Positions 1-11,511 of a DNA stretch of 64,000 nucleotides are shown here, piece by piece; the first letter of the stretch is position 1; each line of letters starts with the position of its first letter. Both the position numbers and the translations under genes were made by a program. The stretch lies in assembly GCA_019671135.1 (NCBI GenBank), contig JAHRHY010000011.1, positions 744,001 through 808,000 on the forward strand, written 5' to 3'. Under the pieces are notes generated by a model. It was not told the origin of the DNA, searched no databases, and saw nothing but the letters and a program-made list of their open reading frames with translations. This DNA is from Linnemannia hyalina (lineage: Eukaryota; Mortierellomycota; Mortierellomycetes; Mortierellales; Mortierellaceae).

Positions 1-407
1 AGCTAAAATCGGGGACCATGCAAAAAAAAGGAGAATACAATATGTCCATTTTTGTCAAGGTCTCTCTGTCGTTCGCCAAAAAAAAGTGAATGAATGAGCG
101 AAACGGAAAGAGAAAAGAATGATATAAAAAATAAAATAAAATTCAATAGACAACGACATTTTCCGAGCAAGGTTCATCGTTACAGATTTTCCTGTGCCAT
201 ATGTTTAACGATGGTTACTACTACAACGAAAAGGAGAAGATGGAATAGAAACAACTCTCTCTGAAAAAGCACGGTCGTTGTTGAATTCAATTGAGTGAAT
301 GCTATGTTAAGAATGATATATGATATCGGGTGTCCACAATCTTCTAGACAGCTGGACCTCTACATGTAGACCCTCTCCCTCCTTCCCTGTAACTCTCTCA
401 TCACCCC
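1..407. other. AT-rich stretch downstream of ELP1; no gene seen
   Basis: AT-rich DNA with several short A tracts. It lies downstream of the ELP1 stop codon and probably holds its 3' UTR. I see no open frame of useful length, no RNA gene and no repeat. Confidence 0.5.
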
Positions 408-3400
408 CTAGACGAGATCGACGTCCCAGGGCTCTTTGCTCATAACGGGAGGCTCGCCATAAATCTCTGCAATCTCCTGCTCGGCAATCTCCTCCAGCTG
501 AGCGATCTGGGCCTGAGCGACCGCCTCATCGTGACGCGACATCGAATGGGCATTAGCCTGGTTCTGGCGGATGAGCTTCTTGCGTTCGGCCTTGGCCTCC
601 TCGGCGGCCTTTTTCTTTGCCACGAACTCGTCCGTTGGGGGAATGAAGGTGATTAGCATCTGGTCGCTGATGTCCTGCAGGAGTTTTGAGAATTCCTTTT
701 GGAGGACCGATGCGCGTTCGAGCGACATGGTGGAAGCCAAGCACTTGAGCAACGCATGCACATCCGCTACAAAGGAAGTTAGAGGGGAAATTTAAGAAAA
801 GGTAAGGGTCAAAGAAACGTCCAAAAGGTGATGATCTCACAACCGGCGCTAAGAACAGCGATCCTCAAATAATAGAATACAAACAATACTTACGTTTAGT
901 GGCATCGACACGAACAATAAGTTTTCGGAGAGAGTTGATTAGGTACTCTTCCTCAAACGCACTACCCTTCTTTCCTCTCTGACGTTTCCTATCGTTCCTC
1001 TTCTTCAATCTAGCCGTGTATCTAACCATGGCGTCGAAAGGGTAATACAAACACGTAAACACGTAAACATAAACAAAAATAGCGTAAAAAATAGTTCCAC
1101 TAATTCAGTAGAACCAAGGATAGAGCAAACAAACAAAATATAACAGGAAACTTACTGGGAGGATGACTTGGAAGAGTGAGAGGACTTGGAGAGGACAGAG
1201 TTGGCAGCAGTGTATCGACTGAATCCAGAGGCCATCGACGTCGTATCCGACATCATATCAACATTGTCCAGCGCATCATCCGGTGTCATATCCTCCGCTG
1301 CCTCCGCCATTGCCTTCTCAATCTTCAGATTCCTCACCTCCTTCAAACGCTTGGTCTGCTTGTCAAACTGCTCCTGCATTTCGCGGATCGAGTCCATCAT
1401 GTCATGGTGGCCATCGGCAATCCCGGGTGTAACATGTGTCGCCATTAGGTCGAGGCGGTTATACAGGTATGTTGTCCGTATAGCCTCCGACCAAAGTCGG
1501 CCTTCGAGCAACGCCGAAACCGCTTCCTCCGAATCCTTCGCGTATTCTGCCAAAAGCACGCCTGCTTCGTTGAATCGCTTATCGACCTTCATCCGCTCAG
1601 CAAGTCCGCGAGCAAGGTACGCCATTGCAGGGGCATCATAGTTGAGCTGATGCGCCAAAACTACGGCCTCTCTCCAGAATCCTGCCTCCTGGTATGCCTC
1701 TAGTGCCTTTTCCTTGTCACCTGCCATTACGTAGGCGACTCCTGCCTGCTCGTGGTCTCCGTTGATCGACAGACTGTCTCCGTAGATCTGGAGGATCGCC
1801 TTGTGCTTGGTAGGGTTCGATCCAAAGACCTTGAGCGCGTCCTTATAGAGGTTGTGCTGGCGGATATAAGATACACAGTCGTCAAAGTACTTCTCGCCGG
1901 CCTGGCTCAGGTTTTGGAGGGCGCTTTTGTACTTCTTCAAGTGGTCGTCAATCCTGAACCGCTGGTAGTACTTTTCCAGCGTCCGAAGCTCGTTTAAGAA
2001 TGGGAGATACTCACGAGGATCCTTTTGCGACCACTGGGCGACCATCAGGACCAGCGCGAAATCGTACATGCCAAGAGCAACGTCAAAGAGGCGATCTACA
2101 TCGGCCAAAAAGATTGTAAACTTGAGTGCATCCTCTGCCAGAGCCTGATCCTCGTCCCTGAGTTTGGCGAGAAGCAACAGTGCCGATTCCAGATCTGGGG
2201 GCGACTTGCGGACATATGTTGTGAGTACAGAGTTGATGTATGTGTTCCTGTCCAACGTGTTGAGCTCCACACGAATGGCGTCGCAGATCTGGTTGACCTT
2301 TTGTGCGAGCTCGGGAGAGACCTGGGCACCATAGGAGCCACCCTTGGATCCATTCTTATTGGGACGAGCATAGGACTGAGGTGCCGCCGCGGCTGTCAAC
2401 TGTTGCTTCAACGACGATTCAGATCCAGGTACTGGGTAGAGCGTCTGGGTGACATCCTCGTTCCTGAGGAAGGACAAGAACAGGTTCAGGTAATCGACCT
2501 CCTTGACCTGCTTGACAAACTCAGGAACGTTATCCATAAAGATCTTGGGGTCGTGGTCGTACAGCAAGTTGAGGTCGATCCTGTGCTTCCTGCAGGTCAC
2601 AAACGCCGTCCTGAAATCGCACTTGCCCAATGCATCGCGGGTGACAGACAACACCAGGGCGCGAGGGGCGATCGTTTCGAGGTTTCCGCGGGGCATCTGA
2701 AGGATCAGGTTGACAGAGTAAGGAAGCGCCAGCACAATCTTGGCTCCTCTCTCTACACGACGAACAGACTCATCATAGGGCAGCATAGAGTTGTCGACAA
2801 TTTTGAAATCGTACAACGAAGTCTCCAGGGGCAAGAACCGAGCAGAGTGTGTGGCGGTGGTAAAGACCAGAAAGTGGTTGTGGAGGCAGAACGACGTGGT
2901 CTCGGACGAAATGAGACGGTCGTTCACGTAGAGTCGATTGTTGCGTGCCAGACCAACGACAGCTTTCTCCCGATACTCCTCTGGTCCAGTTCCGATCCTG
3001 GTGGTTCCCATCCAGAGACATCCCTCGGGCAAGCGATGGATCTCCACCCACCTTCCGACCTGGGGCTCCTCATCCTCGCTGATAGTGATGGTCATCAAGT
3101 CTCCGTCTGCCTTTTGCAGCATAATGTCGCCATGGGTCTGGTTGAAGTAGAGTCTCTGGAACAATCCCTCCAATGGCACGTCGGTCCTTGAAACAATCAT
3201 GGGTGCCTTGGTCTCCTCGTCAAAGGCCAGTTTCACCACAACAATCGAATCCGTGGCAATGTCGCTGTCGTATTGGAGTCCAATCAGGGTATCAGAGTGG
3301 GTCCAAGCAATCTGGCGGACAGAGACCGAAGGAATCTCTGCAAGCTCAATCAATCCCAGGAGCTTGGGTTCGGGCAAGGGACGTGTCGTCTTGTCTGCCA

Positions 3401-5411
3401 TCCCATAGAAGGCTACCCGCTGGTCAGCCAACAAAACCGCCATGTCGTCTCCATGATGCAAGGTCGAGAATGAAATGTGTTGAATCGCATAAGGGACGGT
3501 GAGGGTGAAGGCGCTCATGGGTGGAGGGACGTTCATGACTCTGAAGGGAGTCACCATCAGGTTGGCGCCATCCACAACGGCTACTGTGCCGAGATTGTCG
3601 GGGCTCAACATCTCGTTGATATAATTGTCCCAGCAGTACTGGTTCCTCTGGTATGATCCCGACTCTGTCACCACATGGAGCACCAATGCAGCCTCGACAT
3701 CCCACTGCAGGCTCGCCACGGATGATCCCTCGCCGTTGTAGAGAAGTTCCTGCTTCATATACCACTTGTAGTTGTTCATCGTCCAGAGCTGAATGCAAGA
3801 TCCGCTGGTGCGCTGCAGCCACACCGCCAAAACGGTCGAGTCACAGTTCCAGGCGAGCTCCCTGACCACAGTGTTGGTCTCTTCTCTGAGCGTGAACTCT
3901 CCATGTCGCAGTCCGTTCCTCTCAAAGAATACAATATCATGACGGTGAGGCAACCGTTGACTAGAGGCGATCAAGTTTCCTGACGGCCGCCATGACAATC
4001 CATGTTCCAGCATATCGACCGACTCGCTCGTCGTCTGCAAAATAGCCTCACGATTGTACACACGAATCACACGACGGTCTATTAGGCATGTTGATATCCG
4101 TTAGTGTCAGTGATACATCATGCGTACTGTGCTGCCTCGCCTTGTCACACTTCCTGCCATATAAACTTACCAAGGTGAGCATCCTTGGAGGAGCAGCAGA
4201 AATATGTCCCGTCGCCTCGCCATGAAAGTCTGTGGTTGTTGTCGTCATCCGGTGAGGTGGTATGTGTAGATGTGTCGACCTTGCGCTGCGCTGCTTGCTT
4301 TCCCTCAGTTCCGTGAAATTGTGTTTCTTTCTTTCCCCATCCCACGTTTACACTAACATCTAGAATACATAAAAGAGATTTGTACTGTTAGAGCCATAGC
4401 GGTAACCTTGCTCATGAGTCATGTCGTTTGTTTTCGTTCTGAAAGCAAACAATAGCCAATATCCGCATGCTATCGTGACAACAATTCAAGGGCACTCCCT
4501 CGTACCTTCACCAGCTTCCTCAACATCGATGGGGTTCTCGGCAATCACATCAAAGTCCTTCGTCATTTCCAAAATCGAACCCTCGCCTAAGACAGAAAAA
4601 AAGTAAGCGTCAACTGGTGGTGTCCTCAAAAAATCGATTCACATTGTCAATTCCACACCATGTTTTTTCCAACGAAGGTCAGCACGTTACCCGTCACCAT
4701 GATAACCAACTCTTCATCCGGACTCCACGCCATGCACGAGATTCCTGAGTCCACAGATCCCACAATCTCCATCTATCAGGCATTTCAACAAGTGTACAGA
4801 GAATAAAAGGTGTGAGCTAAAACTCAGCGCAGATCGGTTGACATGCAGTCAATTGCAATAATGATATTGCTCCCTTACAGTGTCTCCAGTCTCGGTGGCC
4901 TCGTTGTGGAAAAGAACAACATCTCCGTGGGAAAAGACGACGCAGACTGCTTGGATGTCGACCAAGAACTTGACACCAACCACATGGCCCCACTGCTCCA
5001 GATGCTCATCGTTCTCGGGAGGGAATGTGGCCAGCTCTGTGATCTCTGGAAATGGCGACTAAAACAAACACACAGTTTTCCAAACAAAGAGAAAAATGTG
5101 TCAATATTTCCGGGCGTTGGTTAAAGTGAGTCAGAACCACCGCAGTACAGTACAAGGACATTGATCAATTATACGCTACGCCCCCATTTGGCACAACTGA
5201 TCAAAATATGTAAACCCATAGCCAATTGATAGTATCCATTGCAGTGTACCTGGAGATCAGTGATTTTGACAAGGACGCCCTCGGCAGGTCCGGTCGAGTA
5301 GGCGACATATACGTGGCCGCTCTCGGGATCCACACTGTGGTGAATGTCCTTTCCCGCGGGTCTCCCGAACCGCGCCAGGTGAATCTGTGAGAGAAGTGTG
5401 AGATTCTTCAT
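408..5411 (-). CDS. ELP1: Elongator complex scaffold subunit Elp1 (IKI3 family), 8 exons
   Basis: Elp1 is the scaffold of Elongator, which makes the U34 carboxymethyl-type modifications of tRNA wobble uridines in the cytoplasm. My exon model on the minus strand is 5411-5250, 5058-4879, 4772-4691, 4586-4506, 4359-4171, 4078-1156, 1021-894 and 766-408. All joins keep frame and give 1367 residues, close to the family's usual ~1350. The start MKNLTLL is followed by the WD40 half (motif GWGKKETQF), then the alpha-solenoid/TPR half, and a basic tail ([12 protein letters not shown]) that matches the known tRNA-binding and dimerisation region, ending EPWDVDLV. The two C-terminal exons would be missed if only the long central exon were read. 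RMT2 lies 218 bp upstream on the same strand. Family assignment is firm; splice sites are inferred from GT/AG and frame. Confidence 0.96.
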
Positions 5412-5568
5412 TGTGAATCTGATTCAGGCAATCAACAGAATAGAGTAGGAGGAGGGAGTTTGTTGAATGCGGATGCGGAGAAGAATGAAAGAGGCGAAAA
5501 AAAAGTGAGAGGAGGTCCAAATAACCGACTTTTTTTTTAGTGGCGGCGCTTCTCTGAACGTTCTACTG

Positions 5569-5576
5569 TGACGTCA
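5569..5576. promoter_or_regulatory. Perfect CRE palindrome (TGACGTCA) in the ELP1 promoter
   Basis: The 8-bp palindrome TGACGTCA lies 158 bp upstream of the ELP1 start codon, within the 218 bp between ELP1 and the RMT2 stop. This is the known binding site of ATF/CREB-type bZIP factors. Such a factor is encoded at 30063-31750. Binding is inferred, not shown. Confidence 0.5.
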
Positions 5577-5629
5577 TTAGGCAGAAAAACAACGTTTTTT
5601 CTATGCTTGTTTATTAACAATTGGACGAT

Positions 5630-6993
5630 CTAGAAGCCATCGAGACGGCAGATAGGGAGGTAGTACTTGTCAAGGGTCCAGTAGGCACGCTTGACACCAT
5701 TCCATTCCTCCTCCTTCAGTCCAATATCCATCTCCTCGTACTCGACCGTGAATCCCATCTCGCCCAACTCGAGCTCCGAGATCCGGTTATACACTGCGTG
5801 GAAGAACTGGTTCGTCGCTCCCAGACCGTTAAAATACGAGTAGATCCCTCCTTCCTCCAAATGGTTCGGCACAATCTCGTGGAACGCCCGCAAGTCCTCA
5901 TAATACTCTCCAAATGTGTCGAAAAAGATGCCATCGTAGACCTCTAACTGGTCAACCACATCCTGCCACCGTCCGAAAAGAATCTTGACACCGGGTTTCT
6001 TGTCCCATCCTTGCCTGATCATATGTGCATACACGTCTGGGTGGGCTTCGATAATCGTGTGCTCCGAGGGAGAGTACTTTTGGAGCTCAGTGTCCACCAA
6101 GCCTAGACCAAATCCAACATTGAGTACCCGGAGACCCTTCTCGGGGGAGATCACTTCGGCATGGCGGATCATCAGGGGGAGTTCCCAGCCCATCATGACA
6201 CCGTTCTTCTCTGCGTCCAGAAGACGGTCGCCATCCTCGGTATATTGAAGAGGTTGTGCTAGATACTCGGCATTAGGGACCTCGGGTAATGTCTCGACCT
6301 TTTGTTTCTTTGAAGCCGGTTCTTCCTCTTCTGCCGTGGTGTCGTGATCCTCCTGTTCTGATGTTGTTGTCGTGGTATCCTTGGTATCCTTCTTCTCCTC
6401 CTTCTTGTCTTCCTGATCTTCTTCCTCTTCTTCCTCGTCGTCGTCATACTGAGCCTCGAGGAGCTCCATCTTTAGTTTCCGCTGCATCAAACCCATCAAC
6501 AGCTCTGTACGGACTCCCTCCTCCAACAAAAAGTCGTAGATCTCGGGCTGGTTGAACGACTTGGCATATTCTCCCACAGACTTGTAGTCATCATCGACCA
6601 GGTTCCAAGGGTGTCCATAGCTCAACAGCAACTTGACAATTGGAAGACTACCAACCATGGTCGCAAAGTGCAGCATCGTCCTGCCATGAGCCGCGCGGGC
6701 ACTATCATCAACAATTGTTGGTAAAGAAAGAGTTGAGTGTTAAAAGTCTGCTCGCTTTTTTTTTTGGAATTCAATTGGTCCTTTTCGGTGCCTACGAAGA
6801 CGCTTGTTCCTGTTCATTACCTGTGGTTGGCGCCGTCCTTGAGCAGCTTCTCGACAGTCTCGACTTTGCCTTCAGCAACGGCCTGCATCAAAGCCTGGCT
6901 CTTGGCGACCTCCTCGTCTGAGGCGTCGATGACTTCCTCTGTCTTGACCATGTTGCTCTCTGGCACTGGGTTCCGCTGTGTGTCGTCGGACAT
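5630..6993 (-). CDS. RMT2: Type IV protein arginine N-methyltransferase Rmt2
   Basis: Rmt2 methylates the internal (delta) nitrogen of arginine, in yeast on ribosomal protein uL11 (Rpl12). Two exons, 6993-6821 and 6701-5630, give 414 residues against 412 in yeast. The N-terminal third holds ankyrin-like repeats across the exon junction (AAHGRTMLHFATMVG). A very acidic Asp/Glu/Lys/Thr linker follows at about residues 145-195. The class I methyltransferase fold then starts with the AdoMet loop VLNVGFGLGLVDTEL, the acidic end of strand 2 (IIEAHPDV) and the segment YDGIFFDTFGEYYEDL typical of Rmt2/GAMT-like enzymes. The ATG was chosen because it opens an acidic leader that runs into the ankyrin repeats without a stop. 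The gene precedes ELP1 on the same strand. Confidence 0.95.
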
Positions 6994-7121
6994 TGTGAAT
7001 GTATGTATGCGTGCGTGAATAAAGAAAGAATGAGAATGAAGTGAAGGGTTGCCTCTTTTCTTTTTTATGTTTTGTTCTCGTTGTTTATTTTGCATTGCCG
7101 CTGTGTGACCGGCGTATTCTC

Positions 7122-7176
7122 TAAAGTATGGACATTGAAAAAAATGATGAAGACATGGGATAAAGTATGGACATTG
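7122..7176. repeat. 16-bp direct repeat, two copies 39 bp apart
   Basis: The sequence TAAAGTATGGACATTG occurs at 7122-7137 and again at 7161-7176 without mismatch. The pair sits 129 bp upstream of the RMT2 start codon and downstream of the RasGEF stop. It could be a local duplication or paired regulatory sites; no known factor site is recognised in it. Confidence 0.6.
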
Positions 7177-7288
7177 CGTGGTGTTAAAAGGGCGTTCAAA
7201 AAAAATGGAAAAACAGGGGTGTGGGTTATGAATCGGCAAGGTTAAAGACCGCGCCTTTCGGTTGGCCACCAGGCAAGTCCACAAGGAG

Positions 7289-10200
7289 TCATTCTTCTTC
7301 CACACTGGTCGGCCGAGAGCCCTCAAAACTACCCCGCGATTTCAGCAGGTCCATCCCGGAAAAGGACGACGACGTCGCTGTAGATTGACTGTACAGTGAG
7401 CTGGCACTCGACCACCCACCAGAACTGACCCCGCTTGACGTTGTCGACGATGTTGTTGACGACGATGGCGACGATGGGGGGTTCTTGTTGACCTTGGACG
7501 GCTCCCGGATCGTGCTCAGCTCATCCACCATCCGCTCGGGAACCCAGGGCCTTGTGAGAAGGTAGTGCAGGATCAATTGTTGAGTCGATCTGACACCGCC
7601 TCCGAACGAGTTCTGACCACCACTGCCTCCTCCCGATAAATCCTCATCCTCATCATCAAACGATTGCCGGTCCCGGTCATTGTTCGACGAGTTGCGGTAC
7701 TTGGTCGTCATCTGAAGTGCAGAGCTCAGAGAGGGTGCCCGGAAGTGATTTTGACCCTTGAGCGAGGCCTTGATGTAGGCCTTTGGAGGCTGGGCGGAGT
7801 ACTTGGGTCCGGCCTGATAAGCAGAGAGGGTCAACAACAGATCCTGGATCCGAGGGTCGTCTTCTGGGCAGAACTGTGGCGTATGGCTATTTTTGTTGTT
7901 GGCAGGAGTAGACGTCTCGCGAAGACTGGATGTCGCTGAGACTTGGGCTGAAGGAGATGGACCCTGGAAGCTGCTCTTCTTCACAGCCGCGAGGAGATAG
8001 GTCATGTCCATAATAAACGTTCCGATGAACGGCACCATGGGCCTCCTGGCTGCTTCTTTGGCCTTGAGGTCCGAACTGGTCCAGCTGCCCAAGATATCAA
8101 ACCGGCTTCCTGAGATCGATGATGTGGAGATCGAAGATGAATCTGAGAATGCCGGAGAGGTAACATCGTTTGTGGACGACGACGAAACAATGGTGCCGGC
8201 GCATAGACTGTTCATCATCTCACGGTATCGCCCATAGTTCCTGGCCTCGCTCATCAGTTCCGACAGGGTCTCCAACTTGTTGGCGCTCTTCCTGGGCAAA
8301 AAGCTCCATGTCCGCTTCAGGCGCTTGATAGGCGGCGTACCGAGCGCGCATAGGACGGCCTTGAGGGTCTGAAAGTTCTCCAGTTCATGCAACTTGACAG
8401 CTACCTTGATCCAGTGATTCATGCTCTGAGCACGACCAGAGGCATCGGGCGGGAACAGGATCGAGTATTCAATCATCCTTGTCAAATAGTTGAAAAAGTC
8501 GGTCGATGCTGTAATACTCCGGTGAGGTGTTTTGGGGGAATGTGTCAGGAAGGCCGATGATGGAATCTCCAAGAAAATCGCCGACTCTACCAATGTCAGT
8601 TGATACGCGATCAGGTGTGGCTGAAACTCGAGGATCGATGCGGTACTGGCAGATCGGTAGAGTAGCTCCCGAACCTTGGTAACGGTCGACATGACAATGC
8701 TGATCTGCATGTTGCATTTGTGCAGGTCCTCCTGAAGAATCTCGTGGGTCATCTCGTCATCTTCCTGCCGAAGCAGTAGCTGCTCCTCCGTCAGGGTCGA
8801 GTCCTGCGAGTAGTCTCGAAGATGTGCTGTCAACGTCTGGAGCTTGTGCTTGGTCTCGGCGAGCATAGCAGACCAAGACTTTTCCTTCTCGACAAGAGAC
8901 CGGTGGGTAGTTCTCAATGGAGAAAGCGGGATCATGGGGATGTGATCAGAGGGTCCATAGGTCTTTTGGCCCAGCTGGTCTTCATCCTCCTTGTTGATTC
9001 GTTCAGCCTCCACCAGATTCATAGGGTCTACACAACCCTCAGGGATCACTGTCATCAGAGTGCCGACGCTACTCTGTCTCATCAAAGGATACTGAGAGAA
9101 CGACCGGTTGTTGCCATGAGAGGAAGGAGAACTTGAGGGTATATTTGTGGGCGAGTGCGTCGGGGAGACTGGAACCGACACTGAGGACCCTGGCCGGCGT
9201 TTTGGATTGGGAATGGCAATGCTTGGGGACGATGACTTTCGAAGGAGTGCTTGGTGGCCGGACACCGGATCTACGAAGGCAATTGTGGAAAAAATCCATG
9301 AAATGAAAATTAGGCACGATAGTTCCATTAAATTAAACGAATGGTAGATTGTCAATATTCCCCTTGCACAATTCCACATTGCATTATCAATCATAGCCTA
9401 ACTTACCACTGCCTTGCACCACATCGGACTCGCTACCATCATCATCCGAGTCATCATCGTCCAGATAAAGATCTCCCGTATTCTTCAGCTCGGCAATCTT
9501 TCTGTTCAGGTGTGCTGGTTTTGGAGGCAGTGGGGGCCTGACCAAGGGCAAGCTGTCGTCGTCGTCGTCGTCGTCATTATGATTGTGGTTGTCGTTGTCA
9601 TTGTCATTGTCATTGTCATTGTCGAGGCTCCTTATTGGGAAGTCAAGGCTTCCACTTGGGATGTCGAGGCTCTCTCTCGAGATATCGAGACTCCCTCTTG
9701 GAATGTCAGGGCTCCCTCTTGGAATGTCAGGACTCCCTCTTGGAATGTCAGGGCTCCCTCTCGGGCTGTCCGCAAGAGGCGAAGGATCGGGGGGACTGCC
9801 CTGAATGCTATGGAGAGCATGCAGTTCAGCATCAATTTCACTAGATTCATTAATCTCCATGAAGGACATGTCGGAGGGCGGTGAGGGCGGGGGTCGTCGT
9901 GTTGGTTTGGGTGGGATGGAGCCATTGGAGGTAGATCGAAGGAGGGGGGAATAAATAACAGGAGACGTTGAAGCTGGCTTCAACGAGGACACGCCAGCTT
10001 GGCGAATGGAGGAAGCCAGGGGCTCGGGGATGGTTGGCAGCCTATGTCTGTGGAGAGGCTCTGCCGTTGCAATTGAAGTCACGGGTGCTGTGCTGGTTGC
10101 AGTGGCGGTCGACGATGTTGCTAGAGATGCGGAAGAAGACATATTTGTGGTCGTCCCGCCGTTCATCGCTGCTGCCGCTGCCTGGAGTTGTTTGGTGAGC

Positions 10201-11213
10201 ATGGTGACTGATCTTGCTTGGCCCGAGTTGAGTCGAATTGTATGTCTGGAAAGGGACGCCTTCCTGAAGGACGGGCTCGACATTTTTGGCTCCGGGATAG
10301 TAGCAGCGATGGTGGCATCGTTTTTGGCGAGGATCTCCTGTGCCGAGGTGACGGACTTGCAGGCCATGGTCAGCAACGACGCTGTGGAGGGAGAAGTGAT
10401 CGCCACTGAGACCGATAAAAAACAAATAAAAAATAATAATAAATCAATTGATCAACGAACAACGGGATTGGTCAGAAGACAGACACAACAACGGAGAAGT
10501 CAAAAAAGGGCAGAGGCCAGGTCCGGGAACAAGGAAGAGGGATCAGAACAGACACACACACGCTCTCACACATGTCCAAAAGCGAAGGGTACGCTAAGAA
10601 GGGTACGTTTGTTCGTCGCGGTAGTACTGTTGCTTGGATGTACACAGCGCAACTCAACTTACCATTGGCAATGAACTTGATCTTTCGTAGCTCAGTCGCA
10701 GCCGCATCCAAGATATCGAGGTATCCGAAATACGCATCCTATGCGTGGTTATATTTTATAAGAAGACACGAAATGTCGGGAATAGATGAATCAGGCACGG
10801 TGTGATGGGCAGGATAAAACGCGGTTGTTAGGAGTGAGAAGGGAGTGGCTGTGGATGTGGATGTGAGTGAATGTATGACAATGGTAGTGGTTGGCAAGGA
10901 GCGACTAGGCAACTAGGTTGTACGCGCTGGAGGTGGTTCGGTTATATTTGTGTTTGATGTTTTTTGTTTGTGCATCGATGGTGTTGTTGCTGTCGCTATT
11001 GCTGTTGGTTTTGTGCATTATTACATTTAGTGCCGTTGTTGCTATTGTTTGCCGATAAAAGGAGAGAGGAGAGAGAGAGGACAGCGAGTTGGGAGGCAAC
11101 TGTATCTGTCAATATGCATGTGCTCTAAGTAACAGTGGTCGAAGACATACCTTGGCGTGGCCAGCACAAAGAGCTTCAGCCGCCTTTGTCAAAAGTCCCT
11201 GGAGCTCGTCCAT
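7289..11213 (-). CDS. Ras guanine-nucleotide exchange factor (CDC25 domain) with N-terminal MIT-like segment
   Basis: The catalytic part (about residues 600-880) matches the Cdc25-homology RasGEF fold: LIAYQLTLVESAIFLEIP starts the domain, HWIKVAVKLHELENFQTL follows, and VPFIGTFIMDMTYL corresponds to the conserved V-P-F-L-G segment. It should load GTP on a Ras-like GTPase at membranes. My model is 11213-11151, 10738-10663, 10405-9407 and 9270-7289, all in frame, 1039 residues. Residues 1-85 form a predicted helical bundle (LLTKAAEALCAG...DAYFGYLDILDAA) resembling MIT or USP8-dimerisation domains. Between the two lie Pro/Ser-rich and acidic disordered segments with a heptapeptide repeat. The start is the less certain end: an alternative first exon at 11881 (MARTDRRKKKK) could splice in frame to 11195. 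CDA lies upstream on the same strand. Confidence 0.87.
9590..9775 (-). repeat. Coding minisatellite: 21-bp units giving a (GSPDIPR)-like heptapeptide, then Asn-Asp dipeptides
   Basis: Inside the RasGEF gene a 21-bp unit repeats about seven times (clearest at 9640-9775). It encodes GSPDIPR repeats that decay to SLDIP/SLDFP variants. It is followed on the coding strand by a run of Asn-Asp and His-Asn dipeptides from a 6-bp repeat (9590-9625). The clean 21-bp period keeps frame, so copy-number change would alter length without a frameshift. Confidence 0.8.
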
Positions 11214-11450
11214 TGCAGGAAGCAAGGCGGACAGCCACAGCACCGAGGAATAGGGTACGTGCGGGTTTCCAGTTAGTTAACACAGAACAAACGAGAAAAC
11301 GAGAACAATAAAAAGGGTGAAAGAAGAGCGTTGAGAGCAAACAGAGATGGGAGAGTTGGTTTGTTTTTGCTGAATGAAGAGTGAGAAGGTGAGAGGGTGA
11401 GAAAGAAAGTGAGCGGATCTGTGAGCGTGAGTGTGTGTATGTGTGTGTGT

Positions 11451-11511
<61 letters not shown>

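Noticed and set aside
2025..3191. 388-codon plus-strand open frame inside ELP1
   Set aside because: It is the complement of the conserved Elp1 coding exon, has no homology I recognise, and arises from codon bias of the true frame.
9640..9775. Regular short repeats resembling a CRISPR-like array
   Set aside because: Units are contiguous 21-bp tandem repeats without spacers, in frame in a eukaryotic gene.
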